DNA of 64,000 nucleotides from Todiramphus chloris collaris (GCA_025345505.1 JANVCC010000270.1:2276269-2340268), one strand, 5' to 3'; shown: positions 21,357-33,940, counted from the first letter of the stretch. The notes: a model not told the origin generated them from the letters alone. Made by a program: numbers and translations.

Positions 21357-24300
21357 CCTGGAGGCAGAGGGACCACGCTGCAGGAGGAACACCAGGAGGA
21401 TTTGTGCTCTGGGGCCACGTCCCATCTTACCCCTCCTCTGCTCAGAAGGTAAACTTGGCAAGAGCCAGTTTTCCAGTGTGCCAGGAAATCCTCCCTCGGG
21501 AGATGCCGGCTGGCAGGGGTTGCGAGGGGAGGGGAAAGGTTCCGCAGCTCCCTGTCGAGGCAGCAACACTTGAATGGAGCACGCCTGAGAACTCCTTAAC
21601 CACAAACCTGCTGTTAACTGCAGCAAGATAAAAGGCATAGTTTCTGAAAGTCCTTCATTCCAGCGTTGCACGTGCGAGGCAGGAGGTGGGCAGCGCGCGT
21701 AGGAGCTGTCTGTTTGAACGCGTCGCTCTACGCTATAGGATCAAACGTTTGTTTCTTATGCAATTGTTACTAACAGCTCTTCAGACCACCCTACCTGGCT
21801 GCGAGCCTCACAGTGGGAGTGTCATATACTTTGGTATTTTGCCGTGGTTTTCTTTTCCTGAAAGACACTTTTTTTTTTTTACCTGTGTACTCTTTCCAAG
21901 GTGAGATGCAAGATTCAGACCTGTGATAGCTGGGATGGTTTCAGGCTATAAGAGAAACAAGGTTTGTCAAGAGGCTAAAAATCTTTTGTCAGATCAAGCT
22001 AGAAAGACAGACGAGCTTTCCATCTCAGTATCCCTGTATCAGGTTGCTTTTTTTCCCCACCCAAGCTTTCCCAGCTGGTCCCACCCGAGGTACCACTTCT
22101 CCCATCGCTGAGCAGGGCTGAGGTGCTCTCACGGTCCTTGCTAAGCCAGGTATAGGAGGAGGATAAGCTCTCAGCTTCATTGACCCGTGATCCAAATAAA
22201 TGATCCTTTGAAGTCGATCTTTTCCTCTTGAAGCTCTTAACCACCCCTGGGGTACAATTGTCTGAAGTAAAATGGGGTTTGCCTGTCTTTCCAAAAGTTA
22301 TGCTTTAACTCAGCCGCAAAATACGGGTTTGATTCAAGATTAGATTTACAAGGTGAGATTAGATAGTCTGCCCTGTGCCAGGGACCAATTATATTATCAA
22401 AACACTTCCTTCTGGCTTGAAAATGTTCATCTCTGTGAAAAGTAGCCAGCTGTTCCACAGCTATGGCTGGAAACGGTCTCTGTTACACCTCTCCTGCTGG
22501 CAGGTCCAGCTGTCCATTGTGTTTGCTGTGTTTATTCAGGGCAGTGGCAATAGGTCAGGGGTGGGAAGTCCTGCAGTTCATACATGGAATTTTTTTTCTT
22601 GAATCCTTAAAAAAAAAAAAAGGACAAGCTATATTCTTTTAACAGAAGCCACCTGTATTTAAAACTTGTAGGAAAAATCAAAATGGCATCTTCCTAAGTC
22701 CTTGCTTCCCACCTCTTCCAACCGAAACACTTCTGTGGTTCTGGGGATTATCCAAAGTGCATTTGCTGCTGAAGTCAGCCTTCCTCCCTCCCCACCATGC
22801 TGCTGCCCTCCCGCTCCCCCCCTCCAGGTTCCCCTGCCTCTCTGTGCTGAGTTTGGAGCCTCAATGCCCTTGGTGACCCCTCTCTCTGCATCTGCTCACA
22901 CATTCCTTCCTTATCTTGCTCTTGCTGCTCCAGATTCCCTCCTGCCCATAGGCCCTACGTGTTTACAGATCCCAGCTTGGTGCCTTCTAACAAAACTGGC
23001 TTTCATCCTGAGGCTGAGTCATCTGACCTTCCTCTCTTTGGTCCAAAACCTTCTGTACAGGCACAAACCCTCTAAACAGCAGCAGCTGGAATGCTTCTCC
23101 ATCAGCCTCTGTATTTATATCCGTCTGCTTACCGGATCAATGTCTCTACTGGGTAGCTGATGCTTTTCTGAACCTGTTCTAGCTGTGCTTTGACTGCGGG
23201 TCTGCTGCATGCGTCTATACATCACTAAATATGCTGATGGTGCTCAATAAACAAGCACACTGTTCACCTTTGAAATGACTTTTAGGTGAGGAAGCGGCGT
23301 AAGAAAAATCTGCGAGGTGAGAATTCGGTCAAAAAATTCAGTGGGAGTTCTGCCATGCGGTGTTTTTGAGTCCAGTTATATAATTCCAGTTGTACTGCTG
23401 CAGGTTTGGGTTGTTGGTCTGATTGGTCTTTATTTCTACAGAGGACAGATAGTGTCTGTATAAAGCTCCCTTCCTTCCTTCGGTGCTGCAGCCCAAGTGA
23501 CTTCTGGGCTTGCGAGTGTGTAAATATCACTACTTTCTGCTTCTTAAAACAACGTGACCTCACTGAAGTTTAATGTTTTATTCCAGATGGCTCCAGTGGG
23601 GCAGCACCTTCTCTTTTCAGGCCAATATTGGGCTTTGGGGACAGCAGCCCCCGAAACGCGCCGAGCGTGCGGTGCTGGAACGCCTGCACCCCAACAGCGC
23701 CGTGCTGGGGCCCCCTCCAGCCCTGCAGGAACCCCGCTGAAACCCTGCTCTTCAGCAGCCCGAGAGGCCCCACCCCGAAGGGTGAGTAGAGCAAAGCTCA
23801 TGCCATAATCCGCTGGCATCCCAAGCGAAGCCGGTGTTCCTGGGAACAGGGTTATCTCCTCCCGCTGCTGCTGCTCCTTTGAACTTCCTGCGGTCAGGGA
23901 ATCCTTCTGCGTTCAGCTCCGATAGCAATTACCAACCTACCCCTGCTCTCCTGGCTGGGGCTTACATCTAATTAACTTTTAACAGGAGTCATAATTTTTT
24001 AAGAGCGATTTCTCCAGAGCGTTCTACCTCGAGACAATTAAGGGTTGAGAGCGAGCGCGCGAGACGGGCAGGGGAGGAACACAGGGGCACTCCTTGGGGC
24101 AGGGCACTCCGGGAGTATGAACCAGGCGTGACTCAGTCCTGCCTCTCGTCCCGGCAGGAGCAACACCTTCTGAATAAGTTCTGCAAGCTTAGATAAAAAC
24201 TTGTTTGCTAGTGCAAAAAATCGCGCGGCGCGTGTCGGAACAAGCACCCCGATGGGCTGCTCCCAGTAAGAACCAGGGCACCCAGCACGGGGTTGTTTGG

Positions 24301-24726
24301 TCTGTTGGTGGGAATTGGACACGAGGCGGGGTTTGAAGCTGTGGAAATCTGTCGGAGTTTGCAGGAAGGAGGGATAAAGGGGAAGGAAACGCAGAGCAAA
24401 GGAAGAATGAATGGATTCGGCCGCCCTTCTGGAGCAGGATGTATTTACTCTCATGACACATGAAATAGGTAGCAGCGTATAGAGAATGTATCCAGCAGCC
24501 AATCCGATGGGCAAAACCTCATCTTCTTGAGGACATGTGAAAATGGAAAGGAGGTGATTGCAACACAGAGTGTAAAAGTGCTGGGGACCCCTCGGTCTGA
24601 CTTTTAGCATATTCATTAACAGTTAGTTCAGCAGGCAGCACCGGGGCCGGTGTCCACGTGACGGGCATCCTCTTAAGCCAAGGCATCCCCCAGACCTCTC
24701 GCAGAAGCAATGCCATGGAGGACACC
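21357..24726. other. Intergenic, no gene recognised
   Basis: Unique sequence with a poly(A) run near 22608-22621 and a likely degraded CR1 tail near 22708-22745. Bases 23640-23730 and 24045-24240 are locally rich in CpG. A stretch at 23587-23788 has splice-like borders but no supported product. Confidence 0.45.
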
Positions 24727-24822
24727 GTAGAATCACAGGCTGGTTTGGGTTGGGGGGGACCTGTAAAGCTGCTCTAGTCCAACCCCCCTGCAGTGAGCAG
24801 GGACATCTGCAACTAGAGCAGA
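24727..24822 (-). repeat. CR1 LINE 3' end (minus)
   Basis: 'tagaatcacaggctggtttgggttgggggggacc' and 'ctctagtccaacccccctgcagtgagcaggg'; about 95 bases of inverted CR1. Confidence 0.88.
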
Positions 24823-25349
24823 AGGACCAAGCCGTCTGTGCACGTAGAGAAAATCAGGCTTTATGACAGAGGGTGGCAGAGAAATCTGCTGCTGCTACTC
24901 CAGGGGTGATCACTCTCTTTTGGAGTGGCGAGAGGATTCTACAGGGAAAGGCTGAGGTTTTTATTTTTACCACAAAGTTGTCTCGGAGGTTAGTTGGAGT
25001 TAGTGGTTAAGCCCGAGCCATCTGACCCACACACAATCCTTACAGTGTTCCTGCGGATAGGCTGTTGCTACACCAGGCGTGGACTGTTTCACTTATGGGC
25101 TGTATCCACGGAGGGGACCTGAGATCCTTAGGGAGGGTGAGGAGGTGTCAGCGGGAGGGACAGCTGATGTCATGCATCGTTACGCTGATTAGCATCTGCC
25201 ATGCAGAGTATGTCCACACCACAGCTGAAGGTGCAGCTGCAGCACACGTGGACTCTGCTGGGCTTTGTTTACTGGAGCAGGCTCCAGTGGCAGTAAAACA
25301 ACAGCAATGCCACATCAGCACGTAGCTGCCTGAACCCTCCAGCACATAT

Positions 25350-26045
25350 TCTGGTTTGGGTGGGAAGGGACCTTGAAAGGCCACCCAGTGCCACCCCCCT
25401 GCAGGGAGCAGGGCCATCTGCAGCTAGAGCAGGGTGCTCAGAGCCCCGGGCAACCTCCCCTGCAATGGTGCCAGGGATGGGGCAGCCACCACCTCTCTGG
25501 GCAGCCTGGCACAGGCTCTCCCCACTCTCAGCACCAGCAATCTCTCCCTTCTCTCCAGTCTGAATCTCCCTCTTTTAGACTAAACCATCACCCCTTGTCC
25601 TGTTCCTGCTCAAAAGTCTGTCCCCATCTTTCTGCCAGGCCCCTTCAAGTCCTGAAGGGCCCCCAGAAGGTCTCCCCTTGGGGAGCCTTCTCCTCTGCAG
25701 GCTGAACCCCCCCAGCTCTGCCAGCCTGGCTCCCAGCAGAGGGGTTCCAGCCCTCCCAGCATCGCTGGGGCTCCTCTGGCCCCGCTCCACCAGGTCCCTG
25801 TCTCTGCTGTGCTGAGCACTCCCGAGCTGCCCCGGCACTGCAGGGGGGTCTCCCCAGAGCTCTGGGAGCAGAGGGGCAAGATACCCCTGTCCCGTGCAGC
25901 CCAGGGTGCCCGTGGCTGCTGGGCTGTGAGTGCAGGGGGCCAGCTCCTGTCCAGCTTTTCACTCCACAGGACCCACTCATCCTGCACCTCCTCCAGCTTT
26001 TCCCACAGCCTCTCCTGGAGCAGCCTTCCAGCAGCCCTGTAGAAA
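25350..26045 (-). repeat. CR1 LINE 3' region, long copy (minus)
   Basis: About 700 bases. Its inner part is the reverse complement of the plus-strand CR1 copies at 47757-48176 and 57940-58428 with few differences, and its 5' side (25800-26045) matches the sequence around 49200-49400. Confidence 0.92.
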
Positions 26046-26913
26046 ACTGCTCATCTGCTCCAGGTGAAGCAACACAGCAAAAGAAATACCTTAGAGTGAC
26101 AAGAGACTACAAGCGACCATGGTCTGCTTGGGAAGTAAACCCCGACTGCCTCAGGGAGAAAAGTCTGACCTACCAAGCGGTGGAGTGTCTTCTGTCCAGG
26201 GAATTGTGTGCCCTCTGGGAAGGAGCGAGGTGATCTTCTCAATGCAGGAGCCCAAGGGCAAACCAGTGTGTAAGTGGAACGGACAATCGGGGCCCAGGAG
26301 CGAAACCGGAGGTGAACCACAATGGTAGTGTAGATGTGTCCCAAGGAGGATGCTTGGGAGTTTGCAACGTATTGTTGTAAACAATTAGCAAGACTCTCAA
26401 ACTGTAAATCGGCGTGATTTCCATTTATTCGTAGGAATTTTGCATTGTTTTCTGCTTGTTACTTTTCTCTTGGGAATACGGGCGTTATGCTGGCTCATGG
26501 GGCATCTCTCAGAGATGCCAAAATGCAGGGGAGGGTTTTGGAAAGTATTTCGTCAGTATGGTTACTGAGAAAATTATGACCAGCTCTAGTGTTTTCACAT
26601 GCTTGAGTGTGGATCTCAGTAGCGCTGGGACGCATTTATAAGCCTGCTTCTTCTCTTATAAAAGCAATGCTGACAGCTCCACCTTCTCTTAAAAGCCATC
26701 AACCAGCAACAAGAATTGAATAAATCAGTTTTTTTAATTCCCTTAGGGAAAGTATTGTCTTCATCCACTCAAAAGTATCAGGGTGTCTACTTCCAGGGCA
26801 GATATGGTGTGTTCATGCTGCTACCAAACCTTTCCAAGGGATGATTGAAAAGCTTTGTGGTGACTGGGAATAGCCAACATGGATCTACCAAGGTTAGATC
26901 ATCAGATCATGTT
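26046..26913. other. Intergenic, no gene recognised
   Basis: Unique sequence; nothing recognised. Confidence 0.45.
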
Positions 26914-27095
26914 TGTGGGACCTCTGGAGTCCTCTCATCCCACCCCTGCCCAAAGCAGGTCCAGGTAGAGCAGGTTGCTCAGGGTCTGGGACAATTGGGT
27001 TTTGAATATCTCCAGGGTGAAGACTCCACAGCCCCTCCAGGCAACTGCTCCAGTGTTTGTCCTCACGGCAAACTTATTTTCCCTAACCCTGAGTG
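26914..27095 (-). repeat. CR1 LINE fragment (minus), diverged
   Basis: 'cccacccctgcccaaagcaggtccaggtagagcaggttgctcaggg' and 'gaatatctccagggtgaagactcc' match the inverted CR1 3' region but with more changes than other copies. Confidence 0.75.
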
Positions 27096-27339
27096 AGAAT
27101 TCCCCTGGCTCGACCAACCTGATTGCTCTGTGTGCTAAGGGAAGAGCAGCGGTCGTTACCTACCTTGACTTTGTTCCACACGATCTCCTGCAGCACCTTT
27201 GTATCTAAGCTGGAACATTCTGGTCTGGACAGATGGATTAGTAGATAGGTGAGAAGCTGGCTTGTTTGTTGAGCTTAAAGGGTTCGTATTCTACCTGGAG
27301 GCCTTTACAAGCACAGCTCTCCAGGGATCCCTTCTGGCA

Positions 27340-27830
27340 GTTAATAGCTTTGTCAGTGATGCGACAGTGGAGACGGATGCACCTTCACTGGGTTTGCAGC
27401 TGACACCAAGCTGCTTGATGGACTTGTTGCTAAGCCACCAAGACACTTGGGGTTTGCAGACCAGCCTTGTGAGGAGAGGCTGAGGGACCAGGACTTGTCC
27501 AGACTTGGGGATGAGGCATCTTCAGGGGAACCTAAAATCAGCTTGTCAGTATCTATGAGCCACCAAAGCTCTTCACAGTGGTGTGTGGTGAGAGGACAAC
27601 AGACAATGGGCATAAATTGGAATAAGAAGGTCCAACCAGGTATGGGATGAACTTTTCTGCTCGAGGACAACAGGCTGCTCGGTGAGGTTGTGCAGGTCCC
27701 ATCTTTGGAGGTTTTCAGGACCTTGCTGGGCAACACCCTGAGCAACTTTGTTCTCATAGCTAAAGGGAGCAGGGGGTTGAACTGCAGACCTGCTGATGGT
27801 TCTACCAACCCAAACCATTCTGGGATTTCT
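27340..27830 (+). repeat. CR1 LINE 3' region with ORF2 remnant (plus)
   Basis: Begins inside the former reverse-transcriptase frame ('gtttgcagctgacaccaagctg', the decayed FADDTKL motif region) and runs through 'gaggagaggctgagggacc' to 'ccaaaccattctggga'. It is diverged and broken, so it has no coding capacity. Confidence 0.78.
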
Positions 27831-29018
27831 TGTTAAAACTGGGAAGGGAGAAGTTATTACTCTACGTCGTTCGGTACCGAGAAGCTCTGGTGTTGTCCTA
27901 GTAAGAGCAGGAACTTCCCAGTGCTTGTAAATGAAAGTCCAGAAAAATTTATGGCCCGATGAGAGGAGACAGGCAAAATGTTGTAACGAGATATGTCTGG
28001 CATGCACGAGAGTCCCGTTCTTCTCCTGCCCAGAGTTGCTGCCAAGGAGCTTCAGTGTCTCATGCCACTTCCCATGCACCCTTTGCTCAGCTCAGGGGCA
28101 GGCGGAGAGAGCCCCAAGTGCTCGTGCCTCTCCCAGATGAGCCAGGTTGTGGTTCCTCTTGTTCTTGTCTGCGTCAACAGAATGCATTAGCTCCAAGACC
28201 ATAAGAAAGCACACTGCTGTAAAGAGTAGCCTTGCTTATAATTATTATTTTATTGCTTTCCTGCAGACAAAACTGGCATTTTTTCCAGGATGTGGCTGGA
28301 GTGCATCCTGGAGGTGAGGCCATACCTATCACTCTAAATTTAAACTCATACTATATTTAACAGGGTGGCTGTGCCACTGAGGTTGGCTTGAAGTAATCCC
28401 TTTTTCATCCCTGTTTCCCAGCAAAGTTTATGGTTTTGTTTGTGTTTTGTTTGTTTTACATGGATGTTAACCTCATTGATTCTTACGCTGCTGAGCATGC
28501 AAAAAATGAACATTTTTATGGAAACAGCTCTCTGTGTCCTAAGCAATCCTACCAGAAAAGGGCATCCAAACAGAAAGAAAGAGGAAATTAAGTGATAATT
28601 GTATTTCTTATGTGTCTGACTCAGACATAGAGAAGATCCTGTAAGTACCCACAAACGCATCCAAATGACATGGAGAGCTGGGAAGAAAACATGAATGCAA
28701 AGCAGCCTCTTTAGCATCTCATACCATATTAGGGCTCTAATCCTCTGGTCTCGTTATCAGACTTCTATAATTACATGGAGCAGGGGATGAGAAGGCAGAA
28801 AACTAAATGCAATTGATTCTGCAATTTCAGCTACAAGGTTTGTGTAGGTGTTTGGGGGAAGGCAGGGAAGCACAGCAGCTCTCGAGCGCTGAGCAGCGGC
28901 ACTGTAGCAGTACCTGAGGACAGAGGAGGAGGAGAATATTCCATTGCAAGCCTGAGTGAAACTTCGTCAGCACTGGAATTTGGTCTAGACAGGAGAACGT
29001 TTCTACATTTACATGGTC
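27831..29018. other. Intergenic, no gene recognised
   Basis: Unique sequence, AT-rich around 28210-28800; nothing recognised. Confidence 0.45.
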
Positions 29019-29347
29019 ACATCTTGAATGTTTCCACAGATGGGGCATTGACCACTTATTTGGGCAACCTGGTCCAGGCTCTCACCACCCGCACAGTAAA
29101 GAATTTCTTCCTTCCATCTCATATATATCTACACTCTTTCAGATTGAAACCATTACCCCTTGTCCTATCACTACACTCCCTGATGAGTCCCTCCCCATCT
29201 TTCCTGTCAGTCCCCTTTAAGCACTGAAAGGCCCTGAGAAGGTCTCCCCGGTGCTGTCCCTTCTCCAGGCTGAACACCCCCAACTCTCCCAACCTGGGCT
29301 CACACAGGAGCTGCTCCAGCCCCTTTGTCATCTCTGTGGCCACAACT
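29019..29347 (-). repeat. CR1 LINE 3' region (minus), diverged
   Basis: 'gggcaacctggtccaggctctcaccacc', 'ccccttgtcctatcactac', 'ggtctccccggtgctgtcccttctccaggctgaacacccc' in inverted CR1 order. Confidence 0.82.
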
Positions 29348-32300
29348 CGGCTTGAGGGAGGAGGAAGGCTGACTGCACCTTCTCACTTCCCAGTTTGTCT
29401 TTAGAGAGTTATGGGATGGGCGTGTGAGAGGAGGCTGCCTCTGGTGCTTTTATTCCCTTGTACTGCAAACTTTACACTAGCAAAATTCCCTGTTAAACAT
29501 TGGAATAAAAAAAAAAAAGACTCTTAGGAAACTTTATGAAGTCAAACGTTATACATTTGAAAAGGCTTTTGCAGCCTTTCCTGAGTAGCCCGAAGTCCCA
29601 GTGGTGTGGGGAGCTTGTCAGCTGGGTGTACAGGCAGGAGCACACCACGCTGCGATAACATCTGGAGTTTGAAGAGAGGGTGTCTTGGTAAGGAGGTTTC
29701 CAATTCCACCAAGAGATAAATTGCCCTCCGTAGCCTTGGGGTTTTGGAGAACAAAATATTCCTGTAAGGATGACACCTCCACTCCTCAGCTGTGAGGAGC
29801 AGAACTTCTGGCACAGTAAAGAACTGAATCTTTATCTTCCCTGGTTGTTATCAAAACAGTTGTGGTATGACCCACCAATTGAACATGAAGCAACAGGTCT
29901 GCTTGCAAAAACTAACGCAGAGGGAGTTAATTGGCATTCTTTTGTCTGTATTAGATCCAATTCTCCATTGTCCTCCACAGCCTGCAGCCATTTTGCACCA
30001 TAAAAATTCAGCACGGGGGAGATGTGCATGGAAATCTGTTTTAAAAGTCTTACTCTTCTCCTTTAGGTCGGTGAAGGTACTTGGGGCCTCGATAACTGCT
30101 CTGCTGTGGTATTCCCTCTGACGAGTTACAAGGTATGTTTAATTATGGTGGTAACATTTTAATAAGGCTATCAGCACCCCGGGCTGATGCCCTAACCCAG
30201 TTATTTTCCATGTTGGGATGACAAGCATCTCGTACGATGTGCACCATTGCTAATGGAAGATCCACGCTAATGAGGGGGAGCCCTGGGTGTCTACGGTGCT
30301 ACCAGAGCAGCTCCTGTTTGACCCTTCATCCCATCTCCAAGAATGAGGGCACAAGCAGAAGAAAGGTATGGGTGTCAATAAAATCCTCCTCCTCCTTTAT
30401 CCCCTTGGGCTCACAGATAGCTGGGTGTAAATTAGAACCGCTCCAGTGTGAAGCAAGTGTGGAGATCCCTCGAGAGCTTCCACTGTCCCACTTCTTGTGG
30501 TCTCTTAACACCAACTATCAAACGGCGTGAGTAATGAAGGGCAGATGCTCCTTGCCAAAAGTTCATCTTTTATTAAAACAAGTCACCCTCACAAATGACT
30601 GTGTTTTGCATGTGTGTCACAAGATTTTTGTCCCACTGCTAAAGAATATCTACTCAGATGTAGCCTTGTACTGCTCTTAGCACTGCTCACTATCTTTCTA
30701 GACGTTAACTTCTGAAGCTCCAGCAAAATGTCACCAGGTGTTGAAACAGAATTGTGGAGTGGGCTTTTAAAGGAAGAGAAATACTGTAAGATTAAACAGT
30801 TGACCTTGTGCCATCACTGTCGGGAGGCTCTGCTCGTGGCGATGTGAAATCAAGAGGTGTGTAGACACGGCGTGCGCATGGTCCGCCGGTCACGGTGGGA
30901 CCGTGGTGGGAAAAGGATTTCACACGTCGGTCTCTCCACCTGAAGCAGAGCAGCGAGGCATCCTGAGACTTTTCTGTCTGAGTAGTCGGGCGGGTTTGAC
31001 GAGGCTGACACATCCCTCACCACACCCTCTACTTCTGCGTGGTATAGAAGGGATTGTGCAGGCCTAAGATGCCTTCCCTCCTGCTGAATCCAAAGACATG
31101 GGGTATTTTTTAACCTAACCAGAAACTGGTAGCGTACTGTTCCGGGGGCTGTCTAAAAGCACAGCGGGTGTCCGTGGCAGCGCTTGTCAGGCAGCCTTGG
31201 GATTGTCTACTCACAGGCTTGCACTGAGTGCCTTGTGTCAGTCGTTCCCTGCGCTCCCCAACCCCTCCAAATGCTTGGCTGAGCCTTCTCAGCCTGTTCT
31301 CAATGACATTTCAGAGCATCTCTGTAGCCGCCCCAGAGGTCTTGCTACTGGCACCGGCTGGTGAGCCTCTCTTCCTATGCAGAGAAGAGCTCTGACCGTG
31401 GACTTGGGAACTTTGGTACTTTTTGGTACTTTTGGGTACTTTGAACTTTCTGGGGAGAATTCAGCCTGAGGTAAGCGAGGCAGTGGAGGTTCCCAGGATG
31501 GACCTTCACGTCACAATAAACACGGACTTTGTGAGCGCTGCTGCTCAGCCTAAGCTGTCGCTTCCCAGGCAGCCCTTGCACAGGAGCCTGGTGCTTGGCA
31601 ACCACCTTGCAAAGACACGTAGCCAGATGAGTGGCTTGCACGTGCAAACTTGTCCTTACTGCCCCAAACTGGAGGAGTAAGGAACACGGGAGTCACATGC
31701 TGGTTTCCCGGGATGATCCGATCTCTGTTTGGAATGCCAGACCTGGCTTTTCGCAAGCTACAAGGATGGAAATCAGTTACTGAGTCATACTCAGATTTGT
31801 CCTTTGAATGTCAGGCGTCACTGGTTATCGATGTGTTCTGGCTGTTTTAAATCTATTTGGTCCCTCCCCACGCAAGGAAAGCATTAAAGAGAGGATGTCA
31901 TTAAATGAGCTCGGAAGATGGCACGTGAAATGAGAGGGGCTGGCACCTACTGGGAAAAAAAACCTGTTAATTAACAACCCTCTGAGGGTAATTTCAGCAC
32001 GCCCTTGAAAATTCAGTGCTTTTGATAAAATACAGACATCTCCCTGGTACAGACTGGAACAAACACAGCTTGTTACCTTCACCTCAGGTAATAATTAAAG
32101 ACCCACTATCCAGCAGCCTGAGCCTAAAGCAGAGCTTCTGGGTAGACCATTAGGGGTTGGGAAGGAGCCTTTTATGAAACCTAAAGAGATAGATTCACCT
32201 TAGCCCTAGCATTTGGTGTAAAGGAGCTTTGGTGTTCAGCTGCAGCCCCTTTTGCCTCTGTGGAATTGCTTTCTCCTAATATCCTCCTGGTGTCTGCAAT

Positions 32301-33358
32301 TCCAAAGCAGGCGAGCTAGGACACAGGGCTGCAGAACAGACCTTGGCTCAAGCTTGGTTTGAGGTATCTGGAGAGAATATTAAGTCTCCTTCAGCTGAAC
32401 TTAAAGAGGTTCTCTTAAGACACTGACAGTTTTGATGGAGCCACGTCTTAAGAGGCAGAACTCCACCTTCTGCTAAGGGGAAACTCCGGATCACTGCATT
32501 TTTATTCTCTCCTGCACAGTTTTCCTCAGGAGGAAAACGAGCCTCTCTACAGCTTGCAGAGTTTATTGGGCATTTGCTTTCAAAAACGCTTTGCAAAGAA
32601 AGTCAAGGAACTTGGGATGTGGCCTTAGGTACTTCAGGACCAAGCCTCTCCAGAAGCAGTGGAGCAAGGTTTAAGCGAGATCGTCCAGTTATGACACTGA
32701 TATTTTCCTGTAGTCAGTAGAATTTTAAGCAGTACCCACGTGACTTGATCCTGCTTCAAGATAACCGAGTCCACCTGGGGCAGGCACCCAAGTAAAATGG
32801 ACTGTTTCAGCAAATAAAAATATTTGTACGTACTTCTTTCATTTGCTTTTGTATGAAAAGAGCTCAGATGGGAGCACTGAGCTGATTTCAGGACCAGTTC
32901 AGTCTTACCCTCTGCATTTCAGCGGGGCTAATTGTGGCAGCAGGACCAGCAGGATCCATTTGCTATTTGAGCACCTTTTTCTGCATGTCCAGGTAACTGT
33001 GACTCATCCAGACCCTTGGGTGTATCACACACGCTGTCTCCATCCCAGATCATGGGAGTGGCTCAAGGAGCTGGGACACCAGTCCAAGCTGAAAGGTGGG
33101 GCTGGTTGGAGGCAGTGCTAAAACTCAGCAAGAACCTCAGATTAGCGTAATCCTTTTTGATTTCTAACTAGACACAGAAACGGGAGGCTCTCAAAAGGGA
33201 CTCGCCGAAAAAAGTCGCTTTGTGGTTGCACGTCTAGAAGCGTTGGCACAACCCTGCTCCTCGGGGGTGTTTCCTGGGGTTGGGGTATTGAGCCTAAACC
33301 TGCCGAGGCTGGAGAAAAATCACAATTTCAACAGTCTGCTGCTTGGGTGGGGGTGGGA
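29348..33358. other. Intergenic, no gene recognised
   Basis: About 4 kb with no coding, RNA or transposon signal that I can support. It holds an A run (29508-29519), a short TTTTGGTAC-type repeat (31411-31442), an AP-1 palindrome (31780-31794) and an AT-rich block at 31860-32100. Confidence 0.45.
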
Positions 33359-33364
33359 GAATCG
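33359..33364. repeat. Target-site duplication, left copy
   Basis: GAATCG directly before the LTR's terminal TG; identical to 33717-33722. Confidence 0.88.
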
Positions 33365-33716
33365 TGTCGCTGTTTATGCCGGGAGCGGAGAGATGCAGCA
33401 ACATATAAATTCAGCAAGAGCAGGCAAAAGAAGCAACTTTATTAATTTACAACCCCATTTTTATACCCTAGCCCCATAGGGCGATGGGTCAGTGATCACC
33501 CATCTCCTAGGGGGATGGGCTAAAGTCCTACAGCACCTATTTCAAAATATTTTTACAATGTACCATAAACAGAACCTATCAAAACACCAGGTGTTTAGTC
33601 TAGTTTACAAAACCGTCCTACTGTTTCTCATAACACGTGTGAGAAAGGCAGGATTCTCACCAAATATTGTGAGAACCTAGGAAAATTCCTCTGCTAGCAG
33701 CTTTTCAGCATCCACA
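33365..33716 (-). mobile_element. Solo LTR of an endogenous retrovirus (minus)
   Basis: 352 bases bounded by TG and CA and flanked by a perfect 6-bp duplication GAATCG (33359-33364 and 33717-33722). Read on the minus strand it starts TGTGGATGCTG and has a TATA box (TATAAAAA, complement of 33458-33465) about 15 bases before an AATAAA signal (complement of 33438-33443), then a short U5 to 33365. There is no internal gag/pol/env sequence on either side, so it is the remnant of recombination between two LTRs. A 6-bp duplication is typical of alpha/beta-like (class II) avian elements; the exact family cannot be named here. Confidence 0.88.
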
Positions 33717-33722
33717 GAATCG
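33717..33722. repeat. Target-site duplication, right copy
   Basis: GAATCG directly after the LTR's terminal CA; identical to 33359-33364. Confidence 0.88.
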
Positions 33723-33940
33723 CATCTGCTTTTTCAGCTCGGCGAGGGCTCTAACCCCAAGAGTTCTACCTCCCATGTAAATGACTGGATTTAATAGGTA
33801 GCAAAATTCATAATTATGTCTTAATACTAAAGCTCTCTCTAGGGCCATTTCAGGAGGAGACGAGTCCCAAAACTTTGCCCTTTTGCCTTCCTTTAAGCTC
33901 ATTATTCATAATGCTTTGAAAACAGAGGCAGCTCCTGGTT

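Noticed and set aside
22708..22745. Possible CR1 tail (cctcttccaaccgaaacacttctgtgg)
   Set aside because: Too short and diverged to support as a separate element; probably a degraded tail.
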